From: Klebsiella pneumoniae
GTDB taxonomy: Bacteria; Pseudomonadota; Gammaproteobacteria; Pseudomonadales; Pseudohongiellaceae
Length of the DNA stretch: 53,607 bases
Direction of reading: 5' to 3'
Assembly (NCBI GenBank): GCA_945902215.1
Contig: CAMDML010000012.1
Coordinates: forward strand, 1-53,607
Shown one piece after another: positions 38,166 through 47,608 of this stretch; position 1 is the first letter of the stretch; the number at the start of each line of letters is the position of its first letter. The translations under genes and the position numbers were made by a program. A model generated the notes under the pieces. It saw only the letters and a program-made list of their open reading frames with translations, had not been told where the DNA came from and did no database searches.

Positions 38166-39191
38166 CTATTTCTTTTCTAACAGCTGCAAACGCTTCCATA
38201 ATTCGTCCAATTGCCGGAAGCGAACGATGTTTTTGCGCCAGCTGGTACTGTCGCTAAGTCCTGTGCCGGAGGAATACACGCCAGGCTCAGTGATGGACTG
38301 GTTGACCAGCGACATCGCTGTCACGGTCACTTTGTCGCAAATGGACACATGATTGATGATGCCCACAGCGCCGGCAATGATACAGTTTTTCCCGATCACT
38401 GAGCTACCGGCGATTGCGCTACAACCGCAAATGATCGTATTGGCGCCAATTCTGACGTTATGGGCAATTTGTACCTGATTGTCGATTTTCACACCAGCCT
38501 CTATCACGGTGTCATCGAGCGCACCACGGTCGATCGTGGTGCCGGCACCGATCTCCACATCGTCGCCGATGTCGACACCGCCCAGTTGCGCGATCTTGTA
38601 ATGACCCTCCCCTTCTGTGGCAAACCCGAAGCCGTCACTGCCCACAACGGCGGCCGCGTGTATCAATACCCTGTGGCCGAGCCTGACGCCGTCATACAGC
38701 GTTACGTTGGCGAGCAGTTGCGAGTCCGGGCCAATCTTGCAATCACGACCAATCACACAATTTGCCCCGATGCGGACGCGCTCGCCGATAACCGTTCCGG
38801 CACCGATCACCACATGCGGGCCGATACTGGCGTCTTTTGCCACGCGTGCAGAGGAATCAATGATCGCAGTGGTATGACTGCCGGGTTTGTCGGCAGGCTC
38901 GGGTGCGAACACATGCGATAGCCGCGCGTAAGCCACGTAGGGATTTTCCACAACGAGAACAGGAACCGGACAAGCACTGGCATCTTCTGCATGCAATATC
39001 ACAGCTGCAGCTGCTGTGCGCGTCAGAGCCTGATTAAAACGCTTGTTGCTGTAAAAGCTGATTTGCGTAGGACCGGCCTTTTCCAAAGTGGCAAGACCGG
39101 TAATAGCGATATCTGGAACACCGTTTGGCTCTAACCCCAGCAGTTTTGCCAGGGCATGAAGGGTATGAGTATGGGTTAAAACGGCACTCAC
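38166..39191 (-). CDS. lpxD: UDP-3-O-(3-hydroxyacyl)glucosamine N-acyltransferase
   Basis: Third lipid A step; adds the second 3-hydroxyacyl chain. An N-terminal uridine-binding domain (ISFYSNKRF) leads into a hexapeptide-repeat beta helix; the catalytic base is His244 in QIAHNVRIG, and GSDGFGFA and [11 protein letters not shown] are family motifs. I choose a GTG at 39191, 13 nt past the skp stop, giving 341 residues; the frame runs 31 codons further into skp with no homology. The ribosome site is weak, so coupling to skp translation is likely. Confidence 0.93.
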   Translation of the reverse strand: MSAVLTHTHTLHALAKLLGLEPNGVPDIAITGLATLEKAGPTQISFYSNKRFNQALTRTAAAAVILHAEDASACPVPVLVVENPYVAYARLSHVFAPEPADKPGSHTTAIIDSSARVAKDASIGPHVVIGAGTVIGERVRIGANCVIGRDCKIGPDSQLLANVTLYDGVRLGHRVLIHAAAVVGSDGFGFATEGEGHYKIAQLGGVDIGDDVEIGAGTTIDRGALDDTVIEAGVKIDNQVQIAHNVRIGANTIICGCSAIAGSSVIGKNCIIAGAVGIINHVSICDKVTVTAMSLVNQSITEPGVYSSGTGLSDSTSWRKNIVRFRQLDELWKRLQLLEKK

Positions 39192-39204
39192 ACGGCGGAT
39201 GTTA

Positions 39205-39777
39205 TCAAGGTAGTTGGTTGAGTTTTTCGGTGACAAGCGCCGTGATATCAAGAGAGGAGTTGAAGAACAACGCCGCCTCGGCACGATACACGATGTCGAA
39301 CTGACCTTCTTCGATCACAGCTTGGATTGCCTGTCTCAGGCTATCTGCATGTTGAGTCTGGAACTGCTCACGACGCTCCTGCAACATGGTCTGGAGCTTC
39401 TCGGCGAGGTACTGGTACTGCACGCCGATTTCCTGGATTTGTTCAGAAGTTTTGCGCTTTTCTTCATCGCTCATGACTGCTGCGTCCTGCTGCAGTTTTT
39501 CTTGCAGGGCAGTGGCCTCCTCGGCCAGCGCGCGAACCTTCGTCTCGTCTTCGGCAGTTTCTTCCCTTATGGCGGCATCAACAACTTTTGCACGTTCGGA
39601 ATTGAAGAGGGCACCTGCCATGTCTAGTACAGCAATTTTCATTGACGACGTTGCTGGAGCTGCGGGAGCAGGATCCTGGGCAAGTGCCGGGCCAGCAAAA
39701 GCAGCGACGAGCACAATGCAAGCAGCGTTCAAAGTGACCTGCTTGATCAAAGACTGAATACACATGGTGATTTTCAC
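39205..39777 (-). CDS. skp: periplasmic chaperone Skp/OmpH
   Basis: Trimeric chaperone that holds unfolded outer-membrane proteins for BamA. A signal peptide (hydrophobic stretch LNAACIVLVAAFAGPALA, cleavage before QDPAP) is followed by a Pro/Ala linker, a beta strand (MKIAVLDMAGALF) and a long charged helical region (~80-150) forming the tentacles, then the strand FDIVYRAEAALFF. A GTG at 39777 with GGAG 6 nt upstream is preferred to the ATG four codons later. Sequence similarity is loose, as usual, but position between bamA and lpxD is decisive. Confidence 0.9.
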   Translation of the reverse strand: MKITMCIQSLIKQVTLNAACIVLVAAFAGPALAQDPAPAAPATSSMKIAVLDMAGALFNSERAKVVDAAIREETAEDETKVRALAEEATALQEKLQQDAAVMSDEEKRKTSEQIQEIGVQYQYLAEKLQTMLQERREQFQTQHADSLRQAIQAVIEEGQFDIVYRAEAALFFNSSLDITALVTEKLNQLP

Positions 39778-39856
39778 AACTATCTCCGTAATTTGCTTGG
39801 TAAATGATTCTGGGGGCTGGGGTTGGCTACGTGATTTGGCCGGGGCTTTGGTTAAA

Positions 39857-39874
39857 GCCTGACGCACATCAGGC
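39857..39874 (-). terminator. small hairpin after bamA
   Basis: Arms GCCTGA (39857-39862) and TCAGGC (39869-39874) follow the bamA stop by 5 nt and are trailed by TTT on the minus strand. An overlapping alternative pairing, GGCTTT/AAAGCC, exists at 39844-39859. It is too weak for full termination and more likely trims or attenuates the bamA-skp message. Confidence 0.4.
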
Positions 39875-39879
39875 AGCCA

Positions 39880-42594
39880 TCAAAAGGAATTGCCCATATT
39901 GAACTGGAACATCTCGGTTTCATCTATGTTACTGCTATTGAAGGGTTTGGCAAGACTGAAGGACATGACGCCGAATGCGCCTGACAGCCAAGCGACTGAT
40001 AGCCCAGCTGAATAGCGCATTTCGCCGAGGTCAAAGTTGCTGCAGTTGTTGGATGCCAACTGGTCTTCTGTGCAATAACTGGAAAACACGTTACCGGCAT
40101 CGACAAAGAAAACCGACCGGAGACGACTACGATCCTTGATGAACGGCATGGGAAACAGCAATTCCATTGTGCCTACCGTCTGGATGTTGCCTCCAAAGGG
40201 CGATGGTGTGCCGCCGTAAAGATTTTGTCTGTCGAGTGTCTGTTTAAAGAGTGGCAGGCCGGTATTATCCAGCAGCGGCTGTCCATCAGGACCCACGGCT
40301 TGTGTAAGCAGGTACGCCGCAGGCGACAGCGGATCAGCGATTGGGTTACCGGAAAAGTCCAGCATGATGTTTCCGTCACCGTCCTTCAGATAAGTGGAAG
40401 CAGCTGTCAGGTATTGCGCAGGAAAGGTGCTGCGCGGGCCCAGCGTGTTGGTTTCGAAGCCGCGCACCGAACCCTGACCACCGGCATAAAAATTCTGGAA
40501 GAAGGGCAACTGCGCGGTATCACCATAACCATCTCCATAGCCCAGATCGGCACGGGCATGCAGGACCCAATCACCGGAAATAGGGAAAAACTGTTCCTTG
40601 TAGTAACGCATCTTGTAATACGCGAGGTCACTACCGGGCACGGTGAATTCAAATGAAAGACTTTGCGCACCACCAGCCGTCGGGAACTGACCGAGGTTCA
40701 GCGTTGATTCGCTCCAGGTGACTGCAAGCGTCAGATTGTTGAAATTGTTGCCATCACGATCCAGAAACCCCTGACGATTGTTGAACGCAGCGCTGGGCAG
40801 ACCAGAGATAGCTGCCAGCACTGGCTCGGAGATCGGGTAAATGATGCCGGTATCGGGATCATAGAAGGACGAGGGACGGCCCGATACCGCAATGTAATTA
40901 ATGATGTCTGGAATCAAGGCTGGGCTCGACTTGATTTCCTGCACTGGTCCGAACCCTTCATCGATCTTGGTATTGCTGAGGCCAAGGTTGAACGACAGAC
41001 CCTCGGTTTCACTGAGCCGGTATCCGTAGGTGGTGTTGAGGCTCAGTTGGTCAGTGCTGAAACTTGCCAGGTTCAAGGCGGCATAATCTGAGCTCGCATA
41101 ACTGATGCCAAAGCCGCGGCTCACACCATCGATAGTGTAGTAGGGATCAAAATAGTTAAAGTTGTAGTTGGTGCTGAAATCACTGGTTTCGGCAGCAACA
41201 CTGATGGTCTTGCCAGTGCCGAGGAAGTTGGCCTGCTGCAGGTTGGCACTGAGTACGAAGCCCTGGACCTGACCGTAACCCAGACTGCCGCCGATCTGGC
41301 CTGACAACTGCTCGATAACGGTATAGTCGACATCGATCTGGTCCGTGGTACCAGGCACCGGCGTGGTCTCGAATTCTACTTCCTCGAAATAGCCCAGCCG
41401 TTCCATTCTGACCTTGGACTGTTCCAGAGCCAGATTCGACGCCGGGGCGCCTTCCATCTGGCGCATTTCACGGCGCAACACTTCGTCTGCCGTATTGGTA
41501 TTGCCCAGAAAGGTAATGCGGTTTACGTAGGTGCGACTGCCGGGTTCGACGAAAAAGGTAATATCAACCGTCTTCGTCTCTTCATCGATGGCTGGAACTC
41601 CTTCCACTTCTGCGAAGAAATAACCGCGGTTGCCTAGCAACTGCGTCATGAATTCCGATGTTGTCGTCACCAACTGTTGTGAGAATACCTGTCCTTCTCG
41701 GACCTGCAGCACCAGCCGCAGCAACTCTTCAGAGTCGACCAGATCGCCAGCCAGTTCGACTTCAGCAACCTTGTACACCTCGCCTTCGGAAATATTAACC
41801 GTGATGTAGACCTGGGCTTTGTCCGGCGACAGCGACACCTGAGTGGAGGTAATGTCAAAATTGATGTAGCCCTGGTCCATGTAATAGGACGTAAGCCGCT
41901 CGAGGTCGCCGTTGATCTTTTCACGCGCATAGCGGTCGTCCTTGCGGAAGAAAAAGACAACCTTGGAGAACCAGTTCTTGGACTTCAGTTCGAACAGGTC
42001 GAGCAGCTCCTCTTCTTCGAAAACTGTGTTACCAACAATATTGATATGGACGATCTTGGAGGCATCACCTTCATCAATGTTGATATTGAGCGCAACGCGA
42101 TTGCGCTCCTGCTCATCGATTTCAAGCTCAACACGGGCACCGTACATGCCCTGCCCCACATACTGCTCTTCCAGCGCCAGTTGCATGCCTTCCAGCGTGG
42201 AAGGTTTGAACACCTGACCAACCGCGAGATCGGCTTTGGTCATGTTCTCCCGGAGCGCTTCGGTGGGAATCAGTTTATTGCCTTCGATGTTGATCTCGGA
42301 GATGGTTGGGCGCTCCGTCACGCGTATGATCAACACGTTGTCTTCTGTGAGCACCTCGATGTCATCAAAAAAATCTGAAGCAAAGACATCACGAATCAGG
42401 TTGGTGATGGCTTCCTGGTCAACCTGATCGCCAACCCGGACATTGATCAGACCAAACACACTGCTGGCAGCGACACGCTGCAAACCTTCAACACGGATAT
42501 CAGCAACCGTGATGGTTTGTGCCTGCGTTGCAGACAGGCCGAGCAGCGCTAATGCGCAAACGGAGAAGGTACGAGCTAGCGACTTCGGGATCAT
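39880..42594 (-). CDS. bamA: outer membrane protein assembly factor BamA
   Basis: Core of the BAM complex that inserts beta-barrel proteins into the outer membrane. Signal peptide 1-26 (cleavage after ATQAQ region), five POTRA domains (~27-428), then a 16-strand barrel ending in Phe904 (FNMGNSF). The conserved loop 6 motif VRGF is at 710-713. At 904 residues it is ~95 longer than E. coli BamA; the extra length lies mainly at ~550-615 and ~722-800, in predicted extracellular loops. Two cysteines (Cys841, Cys851) may pair on the outside. It follows rseP by 15 nt. Confidence 0.97.
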   Translation of the reverse strand: MIPKSLARTFSVCALALLGLSATQAQTITVADIRVEGLQRVAASSVFGLINVRVGDQVDQEAITNLIRDVFASDFFDDIEVLTEDNVLIIRVTERPTISEINIEGNKLIPTEALRENMTKADLAVGQVFKPSTLEGMQLALEEQYVGQGMYGARVELEIDEQERNRVALNINIDEGDASKIVHINIVGNTVFEEEELLDLFELKSKNWFSKVVFFFRKDDRYAREKINGDLERLTSYYMDQGYINFDITSTQVSLSPDKAQVYITVNISEGEVYKVAEVELAGDLVDSEELLRLVLQVREGQVFSQQLVTTTSEFMTQLLGNRGYFFAEVEGVPAIDEETKTVDITFFVEPGSRTYVNRITFLGNTNTADEVLRREMRQMEGAPASNLALEQSKVRMERLGYFEEVEFETTPVPGTTDQIDVDYTVIEQLSGQIGGSLGYGQVQGFVLSANLQQANFLGTGKTISVAAETSDFSTNYNFNYFDPYYTIDGVSRGFGISYASSDYAALNLASFSTDQLSLNTTYGYRLSETEGLSFNLGLSNTKIDEGFGPVQEIKSSPALIPDIINYIAVSGRPSSFYDPDTGIIYPISEPVLAAISGLPSAAFNNRQGFLDRDGNNFNNLTLAVTWSESTLNLGQFPTAGGAQSLSFEFTVPGSDLAYYKMRYYKEQFFPISGDWVLHARADLGYGDGYGDTAQLPFFQNFYAGGQGSVRGFETNTLGPRSTFPAQYLTAASTYLKDGDGNIMLDFSGNPIADPLSPAAYLLTQAVGPDGQPLLDNTGLPLFKQTLDRQNLYGGTPSPFGGNIQTVGTMELLFPMPFIKDRSRLRSVFFVDAGNVFSSYCTEDQLASNNCSNFDLGEMRYSAGLSVAWLSGAFGVMSFSLAKPFNSSNIDETEMFQFNMGNSF

Positions 42595-42609
42595 GGAGTA
42601 GAGCAGGCC

Positions 42610-44061
42610 TTAAAGCAGACGATTTACATCGTTATAGATTGCGAGAAACATGATACCGGCGACCAACAAGATGCCGAATTGCATGCCCCATTCCTGAATC
42701 CGGAGCGGAACCGGACGGCGAAAAATGCCTTCAATGGCGTAATAAAACAGATGCCCTCCGTCCAGCACCGGTATCGGCAAAAGATTCAAGACCCCGAGAC
42801 TGATACTGAGCGCCGCCAGAAAACCGAGATAATATTCCATTCCATAGCTCACCGTCTCGCCTGCCACCTGGGCAATTGTGATGGGGCCGCTAAGATTGCT
42901 GACAGAAATCAGACCAGTGAGCATTTTCTTGATTGATACAAGTACAAACACACTGTTTTTCCAGGTTTCACTCAAGGCTTGCGGGATCGCGGCAAAAGGC
43001 GAGTAGCGCACATTACGGGTCATACCTGGCGGCATCACAGGCACAGTGACCGAGGCACCGATGTAACCCTGGGTATTGCCCTCAGCGCTGAGTTCCGGCT
43101 GGCCGACATCATTTAGTCTCACCGATGGCGTCAGCAACAGTTCGTAACTCAGGCCTTCGCGCAATACCGTTACCCGCATCGTTTGTTCCGGATTGGCCTG
43201 CACCAACTCCAGCCAGTGCCCCCAGTCGCGGACATTTACACCATCGGAACTGATAATCAGATCGCTTGCGAGTATTCCCGCTGACTGCGCCCTGCCCTCG
43301 GGCAGAACCTCACCGATGCGTGCTGGCAAGACCTGATGGAAAGGAGTAATGCCCAGAGCTCCCAAGAGGCCGGGCTCTTCGCTTCCCGCGAGCCAGCGCC
43401 GCAACGGAATACTGTGTGAGCGGATCATCCCGCCGTTCATGGAACGAACCTGCAGGTCCAACTGGCCGTCTTCACCCAACCGGTCGAGCAAGTGTATTTG
43501 TACTTCCTGCCACGTTGCGGTGCTATCACCGTCCACAGTCAGAATTTCATCGCCAGGTTGCAAGCCAGCCACTGCGGCAGGACCAGAGTCGGTGACAGCA
43601 CCGACCACTGGCGCCAGACCACTGACACCGTTCATGAACATCAGCCAGTAGACGAAAATTGCCAGCAGAAAATTGGCTATGGGGCCTGCTGCTACGATTG
43701 CAGCGCGTTGGGACAAGGGTTTGTGGTTGAAAGTCCGGCTGCGCTGTTCGGGGCTGAGCTCTTCTTGATCACCTTTCTGCTCACTCGCCTGCTCACCCAG
43801 CATTTTGACGTAACCGCCAAGAGGCAGTACTCCGATGACATATTCAGTGGCTTCCTGTGCCGTTTCCCCGTGCATGGGTTTGCCGCGCCAGCGCACCAGC
43901 GCTTTGCCAAATCCCACGGAAAAACGTTCCACTTTCACACCGCACAAACGGGCGATGCTGAAGTGGCCGTATTCATGGATCGTCACCAAAATGCCCAACG
44001 TGACCAGCATGGCCACGATGTTGTAGATGACGCCGCCGATGGCGGTACCCATCACTTCCAT
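42610..44061 (-). CDS. rseP: RIP zinc metalloprotease RseP
   Basis: Site-2 protease that cuts anti-sigma factors such as RseA inside the membrane after outer-membrane stress. Zinc ligands His29 and His33 with Glu30 (TIHEYGHF), third ligand Asp434 in LPIPVLDGGH. Two periplasmic PDZ domains lie between (~140-330). Four membrane segments are apparent. ATG 44061 gives 483 residues; an ATG three codons later is also possible. Its position between dxr and bamA is standard and links stress sensing to barrel assembly. Confidence 0.95.
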   Translation of the reverse strand: MEVMGTAIGGVIYNIVAMLVTLGILVTIHEYGHFSIARLCGVKVERFSVGFGKALVRWRGKPMHGETAQEATEYVIGVLPLGGYVKMLGEQASEQKGDQEELSPEQRSRTFNHKPLSQRAAIVAAGPIANFLLAIFVYWLMFMNGVSGLAPVVGAVTDSGPAAVAGLQPGDEILTVDGDSTATWQEVQIHLLDRLGEDGQLDLQVRSMNGGMIRSHSIPLRRWLAGSEEPGLLGALGITPFHQVLPARIGEVLPEGRAQSAGILASDLIISSDGVNVRDWGHWLELVQANPEQTMRVTVLREGLSYELLLTPSVRLNDVGQPELSAEGNTQGYIGASVTVPVMPPGMTRNVRYSPFAAIPQALSETWKNSVFVLVSIKKMLTGLISVSNLSGPITIAQVAGETVSYGMEYYLGFLAALSISLGVLNLLPIPVLDGGHLFYYAIEGIFRRPVPLRIQEWGMQFGILLVAGIMFLAIYNDVNRLL

Positions 44062-44095
44062 AAAGTACAGTTCCTGGTCGAAGCAGCGTGCATTG

Positions 44096-44133
44096 CTTTG
44101 AGCACTCCTTCTTTGAGCACCCTCTGAGCACTC
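44096..44133. repeat. three imperfect TTGAGCACTC repeats in the dxr-rseP spacer
   Basis: CTTTGAGCACTC (44096-44107), CTTTGAGCACCC (44111-44122) and CTCTGAGCACTC (44122-44133) share the core TGAGCAC. They occupy the middle of the 107-bp spacer before rseP. The core resembles pieces of the lpxA-fabZ repeats. No gene or promoter is evident there. Confidence 0.55.
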
Positions 44134-44168
44134 TATGACCGCTTATATCCGGTTAAATATCCGGAAAC

Positions 44169-45389
44169 TCAAGGGTAAATAATCCGGATTGGGGGTGAGG
44201 CCCCAAGCATTTGACGGGCCAAGGCTCTGCTTTCCATATCAAGTGCCAGGACCGCCTCCAGATCGGGCGGAGCCTTGCAATCCAGGCCCTGCATAACGCG
44301 TTCAATGATAACAGGTATTTGGCCAAAGCCGACTTGTCCGGACAGAAAGGCAGACACTGCGATTTCGTTCGCCGCGTTGAGCACAATCGGTGCTGCACCC
44401 CGCATTTCGGCTGCCTGCCTGCCCAAACTCAGGCCCGGGAAGCTGGCTGGATCGGGCTCCATGAATTCCAGCTTGCCTATGGCTACCAAATCCAGGCCCG
44501 TCACACCAGAAGCCATGCGTTGCGGCCAGGCGAGGCCATAGGCAATGGGCGTCCGCATGTCCGGATTGCCCAGTTGGGCGAGCACGGAGCCGTCGCAGTA
44601 ATAGACCAGTGAATGCACAATGCTTTGGGGATGGATCAGGATATCGATCTGTTGTGCGGGAGTAGCGAACAGATAACTCGCTTCAATCAGTTCCAGCGCC
44701 TTATTGACCAGCGTGGCGGAATCCACCGAAATCTTCTGCCCCATCCGCCAGTTCGGATGCTTGCAGGCTTGGGCGGGTGTCGCTGCAGCCATCGCTGCCG
44801 GTGACCAGCCTCGGAAAGGGCCGCCGGAAGCAGTCAGTACGATTTTGGCAAAACCATCGCCACTGCAACGGCTGAAGTGCCCCTGATCATCAATGGGCAA
44901 ACACTGAAAAATCGCATTGTGCTCGCTGTCGATCGGTATCACCCGCGCACCGCTGGCTACAGCCGTTGCCATGAACAGTTCACCTGCCATGACGAGCGCC
45001 TCTTTGTTTGCAAGCAGCACTTTCTTGCCACTGCGTGCGGCAGCGAGTGTTGGCATCAGTCCGGCACCACCGACGATAGCCGCCATCACCGTATCCACTT
45101 CTGGGGCAGACGCGATCCAGACCAAAGCCTCCGGACCATAATGCACTTCAATGGCAAGTCCCGCGGCCTGTAATTGCTCGTGCAGCCATGTTGCAGCACT
45201 CGCCTCTCCGGTTACGGCATGCCGTGGTTTATGTTCGAGACACTGCGCCAGCAACAATTCAGTGTTGGTGTACGCCGACAGTGCGAACACCCTGAAGCGC
45301 TCAGGATGCTCAGCCAGTACGCGCAGTGTATTAACGCCGATTGAACCGGTTGCGCCCAGAATCGTGACGGTCTGGAAATCGCCGCTCAC
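44169..45389 (-). CDS. dxr: 1-deoxy-D-xylulose 5-phosphate reductoisomerase
   Basis: Second MEP-pathway enzyme, NADPH-dependent, converting DXP to methylerythritol phosphate. NADPH motif GATGSIG (12-18), metal site Asp154 and Glu156 (PIDSEHNAIFQCL), TASGGPFR and MGQKISVDSATLVNKALELIEA region (substrate lid). Length 406 is slightly above E. coli (398). The start is GTG overlapping the cdsA stop by 4 nt. With ispD, ispF and uppS it places much of the isoprenoid route in one window. Confidence 0.96.
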   Translation of the reverse strand: MSGDFQTVTILGATGSIGVNTLRVLAEHPERFRVFALSAYTNTELLLAQCLEHKPRHAVTGEASAATWLHEQLQAAGLAIEVHYGPEALVWIASAPEVDTVMAAIVGGAGLMPTLAAARSGKKVLLANKEALVMAGELFMATAVASGARVIPIDSEHNAIFQCLPIDDQGHFSRCSGDGFAKIVLTASGGPFRGWSPAAMAAATPAQACKHPNWRMGQKISVDSATLVNKALELIEASYLFATPAQQIDILIHPQSIVHSLVYYCDGSVLAQLGNPDMRTPIAYGLAWPQRMASGVTGLDLVAIGKLEFMEPDPASFPGLSLGRQAAEMRGAAPIVLNAANEIAVSAFLSGQVGFGQIPVIIERVMQGLDCKAPPDLEAVLALDMESRALARQMLGASPPIRIIYP

Positions 45390-46204
45390 AGGAAGCCCGC
45401 CTGCAGCAAAAACACACTGTATACCGGCAGCGCCGCAGTCAGACTGTCGATCCGGTCAAGCACGCCGCCATGCCCGGGTAGCAGTGTGCCGCTGTCTTTC
45501 ACACCGGCCTGGCGCTTTAGCATACTTTCAAACAAGTCGCCCACCACACTCGCCGCAGCAAGCACAAAAGCGGCAAGAGTGGCCAGCACCCCTTGCAAGA
45601 GAGTCAGTTCAATTCCATGTGTTACCAATACGAGCCACAACACTGCACAGACGGCAAGCTGCCCGCCAGCAAAGCCTTCCCAGGTTTTGTTCGGACTCAC
45701 CAGCGGGGCTAGTTTGTGTTTGCCGAACGCACGACCGGTAAAATAGGCGCCAATATCTGCCGCCGCAACCAGCGCCAGCAACAACAGGATAAAGAAGGCG
45801 TGCCGCTCCAGACCGCGCAAGTGCGACAAGGCAAGCCAGCCTGGCAGCAGCACGAGCAATCCCGCCGGAAGCAGCACCACACACCGGTGCCATAGCGCGT
45901 TGCCACGCGGATAGAGACATACCAACGCGAGAGCGAGTAGCCACCACAACACACTAAATTGCAGCAAAGCATTGCGCAGGGGAAGAGAGAGATACTGCAG
46001 TGCGAACATCAACATAAGGGTCAGTCCAGTGTAAGCCGCACGCCATGGCAGCGCTTGCACACCAGCAAGCCTGCTCCATTCCCAAACGCCGAGCGCAATG
46101 CATACGGCGATAAAAACCTGGAACCACAGTGGTGGAAACTGCAAGATCGCTACCAGCAGTACTGCAACAAGTATCACAGCAGTAATTATGCGCTGCCTAA
46201 GCAT
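45386..46204 (-). CDS. cdsA: phosphatidate cytidylyltransferase
   Basis: Integral membrane enzyme forming CDP-diacylglycerol for all phospholipids. Several hydrophobic helices precede the family signature near the C-terminus: SVVGDLFESMLKRQAGVKDSG then LLPGHGGVLDRIDSL, with the conserved Asp and Lys residues. I choose the ATG at 46204, preceded by GGAGGTG and overlapping the uppS stop by 8 nt; the frame stays open 79 codons further but lies inside uppS. The product is 272 residues, near E. coli size. Confidence 0.96.
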   Translation of the reverse strand: MLRQRIITAVILVAVLLVAILQFPPLWFQVFIAVCIALGVWEWSRLAGVQALPWRAAYTGLTLMLMFALQYLSLPLRNALLQFSVLWWLLALALVCLYPRGNALWHRCVVLLPAGLLVLLPGWLALSHLRGLERHAFFILLLLALVAAADIGAYFTGRAFGKHKLAPLVSPNKTWEGFAGGQLAVCAVLWLVLVTHGIELTLLQGVLATLAAFVLAAASVVGDLFESMLKRQAGVKDSGTLLPGHGGVLDRIDSLTAALPVYSVFLLQAGFL

Positions 46205-46997
46205 GCTCACCTCCACTGCCTTGTTCCCGCTCGATTTGCTCGCTGATTTTGCCGTAGCGTCGCTGCCGTGAAACAAAATCGGCCAGCGCCATGTCAAGTT
46301 CGGCGGCGCCGAAGTCCGGCCAGTAAGTCGTTGTGAAATGCAGTTCCGTATAGGCAAACTGCCAAAGCAGGAAATTACTGATGCGGAACTCGCCGCCGGT
46401 GCGAATGCACAAGTCCGGTGGCGGCAGTCCGGACAGCGCAATATATTCGTCCAACATGTTTTCGCTGATCAACTCCGGCGCAAGCGTTCCGGCCTTGACC
46501 AGCTCCGCTAGTTGCCGCACAGCCTGCGTAATATCCCAGCGTCCGCCATAGTCGGCAGCAATTACTACACACAAGCCCTTGTTGCTGTCTGTCAGCTTTT
46601 CCGCTTCGCGCATAAGGCTCTGCAGTTTGTCGGAGAAGCGGGCACGATTGCCGATGAAGCGCAATCTGATGCTGTTGCGATGTAGTTCTGCAACTTCTTT
46701 TTTTTGCAGAAAACGCGCGAACAAGGCCAACAGCCCGCTGACTTCCTGTGGAGGCCGCTTCCAGTTTTCACTGCTAAAGGCAAACAAGGTGAGGCACTCA
46801 ATGCCTTTTTCGGCGCACAACTTGATGATATTCCGTGCGGACTCAGCTCCAGCGCGATGACCGGCAAGCCCGGTGCCACCACGTTGTTTCAGCCAGCGGT
46901 TGTTGCCGTCCATGATGATGGCAACATGACGAGGCAGCATGGAAACAGGGGGCGACGACTTCAGGCTATGCTCTGCTGAATCAGGTGCGTGCACCAT
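46197..46997 (-). CDS. uppS: undecaprenyl diphosphate synthase
   Basis: Cis-prenyltransferase making the C55 lipid carrier for peptidoglycan and O-antigen. Catalytic Asp30 in IIMDGNNRW, then HRAGAESAR, FAFSSENWKRP and the C-terminal PDLCIRTGGEFRISNFLLWQ region all match. Length 266 from the ATG at 46997; an ATG 19 codons in (MLPRHVAIIMDG) is closer to many homologs. It follows frr by 53 nt. Confidence 0.96.
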   Translation of the reverse strand: MVHAPDSAEHSLKSSPPVSMLPRHVAIIMDGNNRWLKQRGGTGLAGHRAGAESARNIIKLCAEKGIECLTLFAFSSENWKRPPQEVSGLLALFARFLQKKEVAELHRNSIRLRFIGNRARFSDKLQSLMREAEKLTDSNKGLCVVIAADYGGRWDITQAVRQLAELVKAGTLAPELISENMLDEYIALSGLPPPDLCIRTGGEFRISNFLLWQFAYTELHFTTTYWPDFGAAELDMALADFVSRQRRYGKISEQIEREQGSGGEHA

Positions 46998-47050
46998 GAA
47001 ATCTGACCGCCCGGGGACTGGATAAATGCTGGAGAGATACTGAAGGGAAA

Positions 47051-47608
47051 CTAGATCGCGAGCAGCTCAGCCTCTTTTCCTGCGTATTTCTTGTCGATAA
47101 GAGCGATATAGCTGTCAGTCAGCTTCTGGATGCTCTGCTCGGCACGGCGCTCCTCGTCTTCGCTGATCTTCTTGTCTTTGAGCTCGTCCTTGTAATGGGT
47201 ATTGGCATCGCGGCGCACGTTGCGTACGGCAACTCGGGCATGCTCGGCTTCAACCTTGGCCTGCTTGGTGTACTCTTTTCGGGTCTGCTCCGTCAGTGAC
47301 GGCATCGGGACGCGGATGACGTCGCCGTTGTTGGACGGATTGAGACCGAGATCTGCTTTCATAATTGCGCGCTCGATTTCCGCCAGCATTTTTTTCTCCC
47401 AAGGCGCGACCATCAGTGTGCGCGCGTCTTCAGCGACCACGTTGGCGACCTGGCTGATCGGCAGGTTGGAGCCGTAATAGTTGACCTGCACGCTGTCGAG
47501 AATACTTGGATGCGCGCGGCCCGTGCGAATCCTGTTGAACGCAGTGTCGAGGCTCGCAAGAGACTTCTTCATGCGCTCCTCAGTTTCTTTGAGATAGATA
47601 GTGCTCAT
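47051..47608 (-). CDS. frr: ribosome recycling factor
   Basis: Splits post-termination ribosomes with EF-G. tRNA-shaped two-domain protein; [30 protein letters not shown] and the [15 protein letters not shown] motif are diagnostic. The ATG at 47608, with GGGGGAG 6 nt upstream and a 4-nt overlap with pyrH, gives 185 residues, exactly the E. coli length; 40 upstream in-frame codons are discarded as they lie inside pyrH. Confidence 0.98.
   Translation of the reverse strand: MSTIYLKETEERMKKSLASLDTAFNRIRTGRAHPSILDSVQVNYYGSNLPISQVANVVAEDARTLMVAPWEKKMLAEIERAIMKADLGLNPSNNGDVIRVPMPSLTEQTRKEYTKQAKVEAEHARVAVRNVRRDANTHYKDELKDKKISEDEERRAEQSIQKLTDSYIALIDKKYAGKEAELLAI

Noticed and set aside
46205-46441. 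79-codon N-terminal extension of CdsA
   Set aside because: It is Cys/Ser/Arg-rich text within uppS; the ATG at 46204 has a strong GGAGGTG site and starts directly with a membrane helix.
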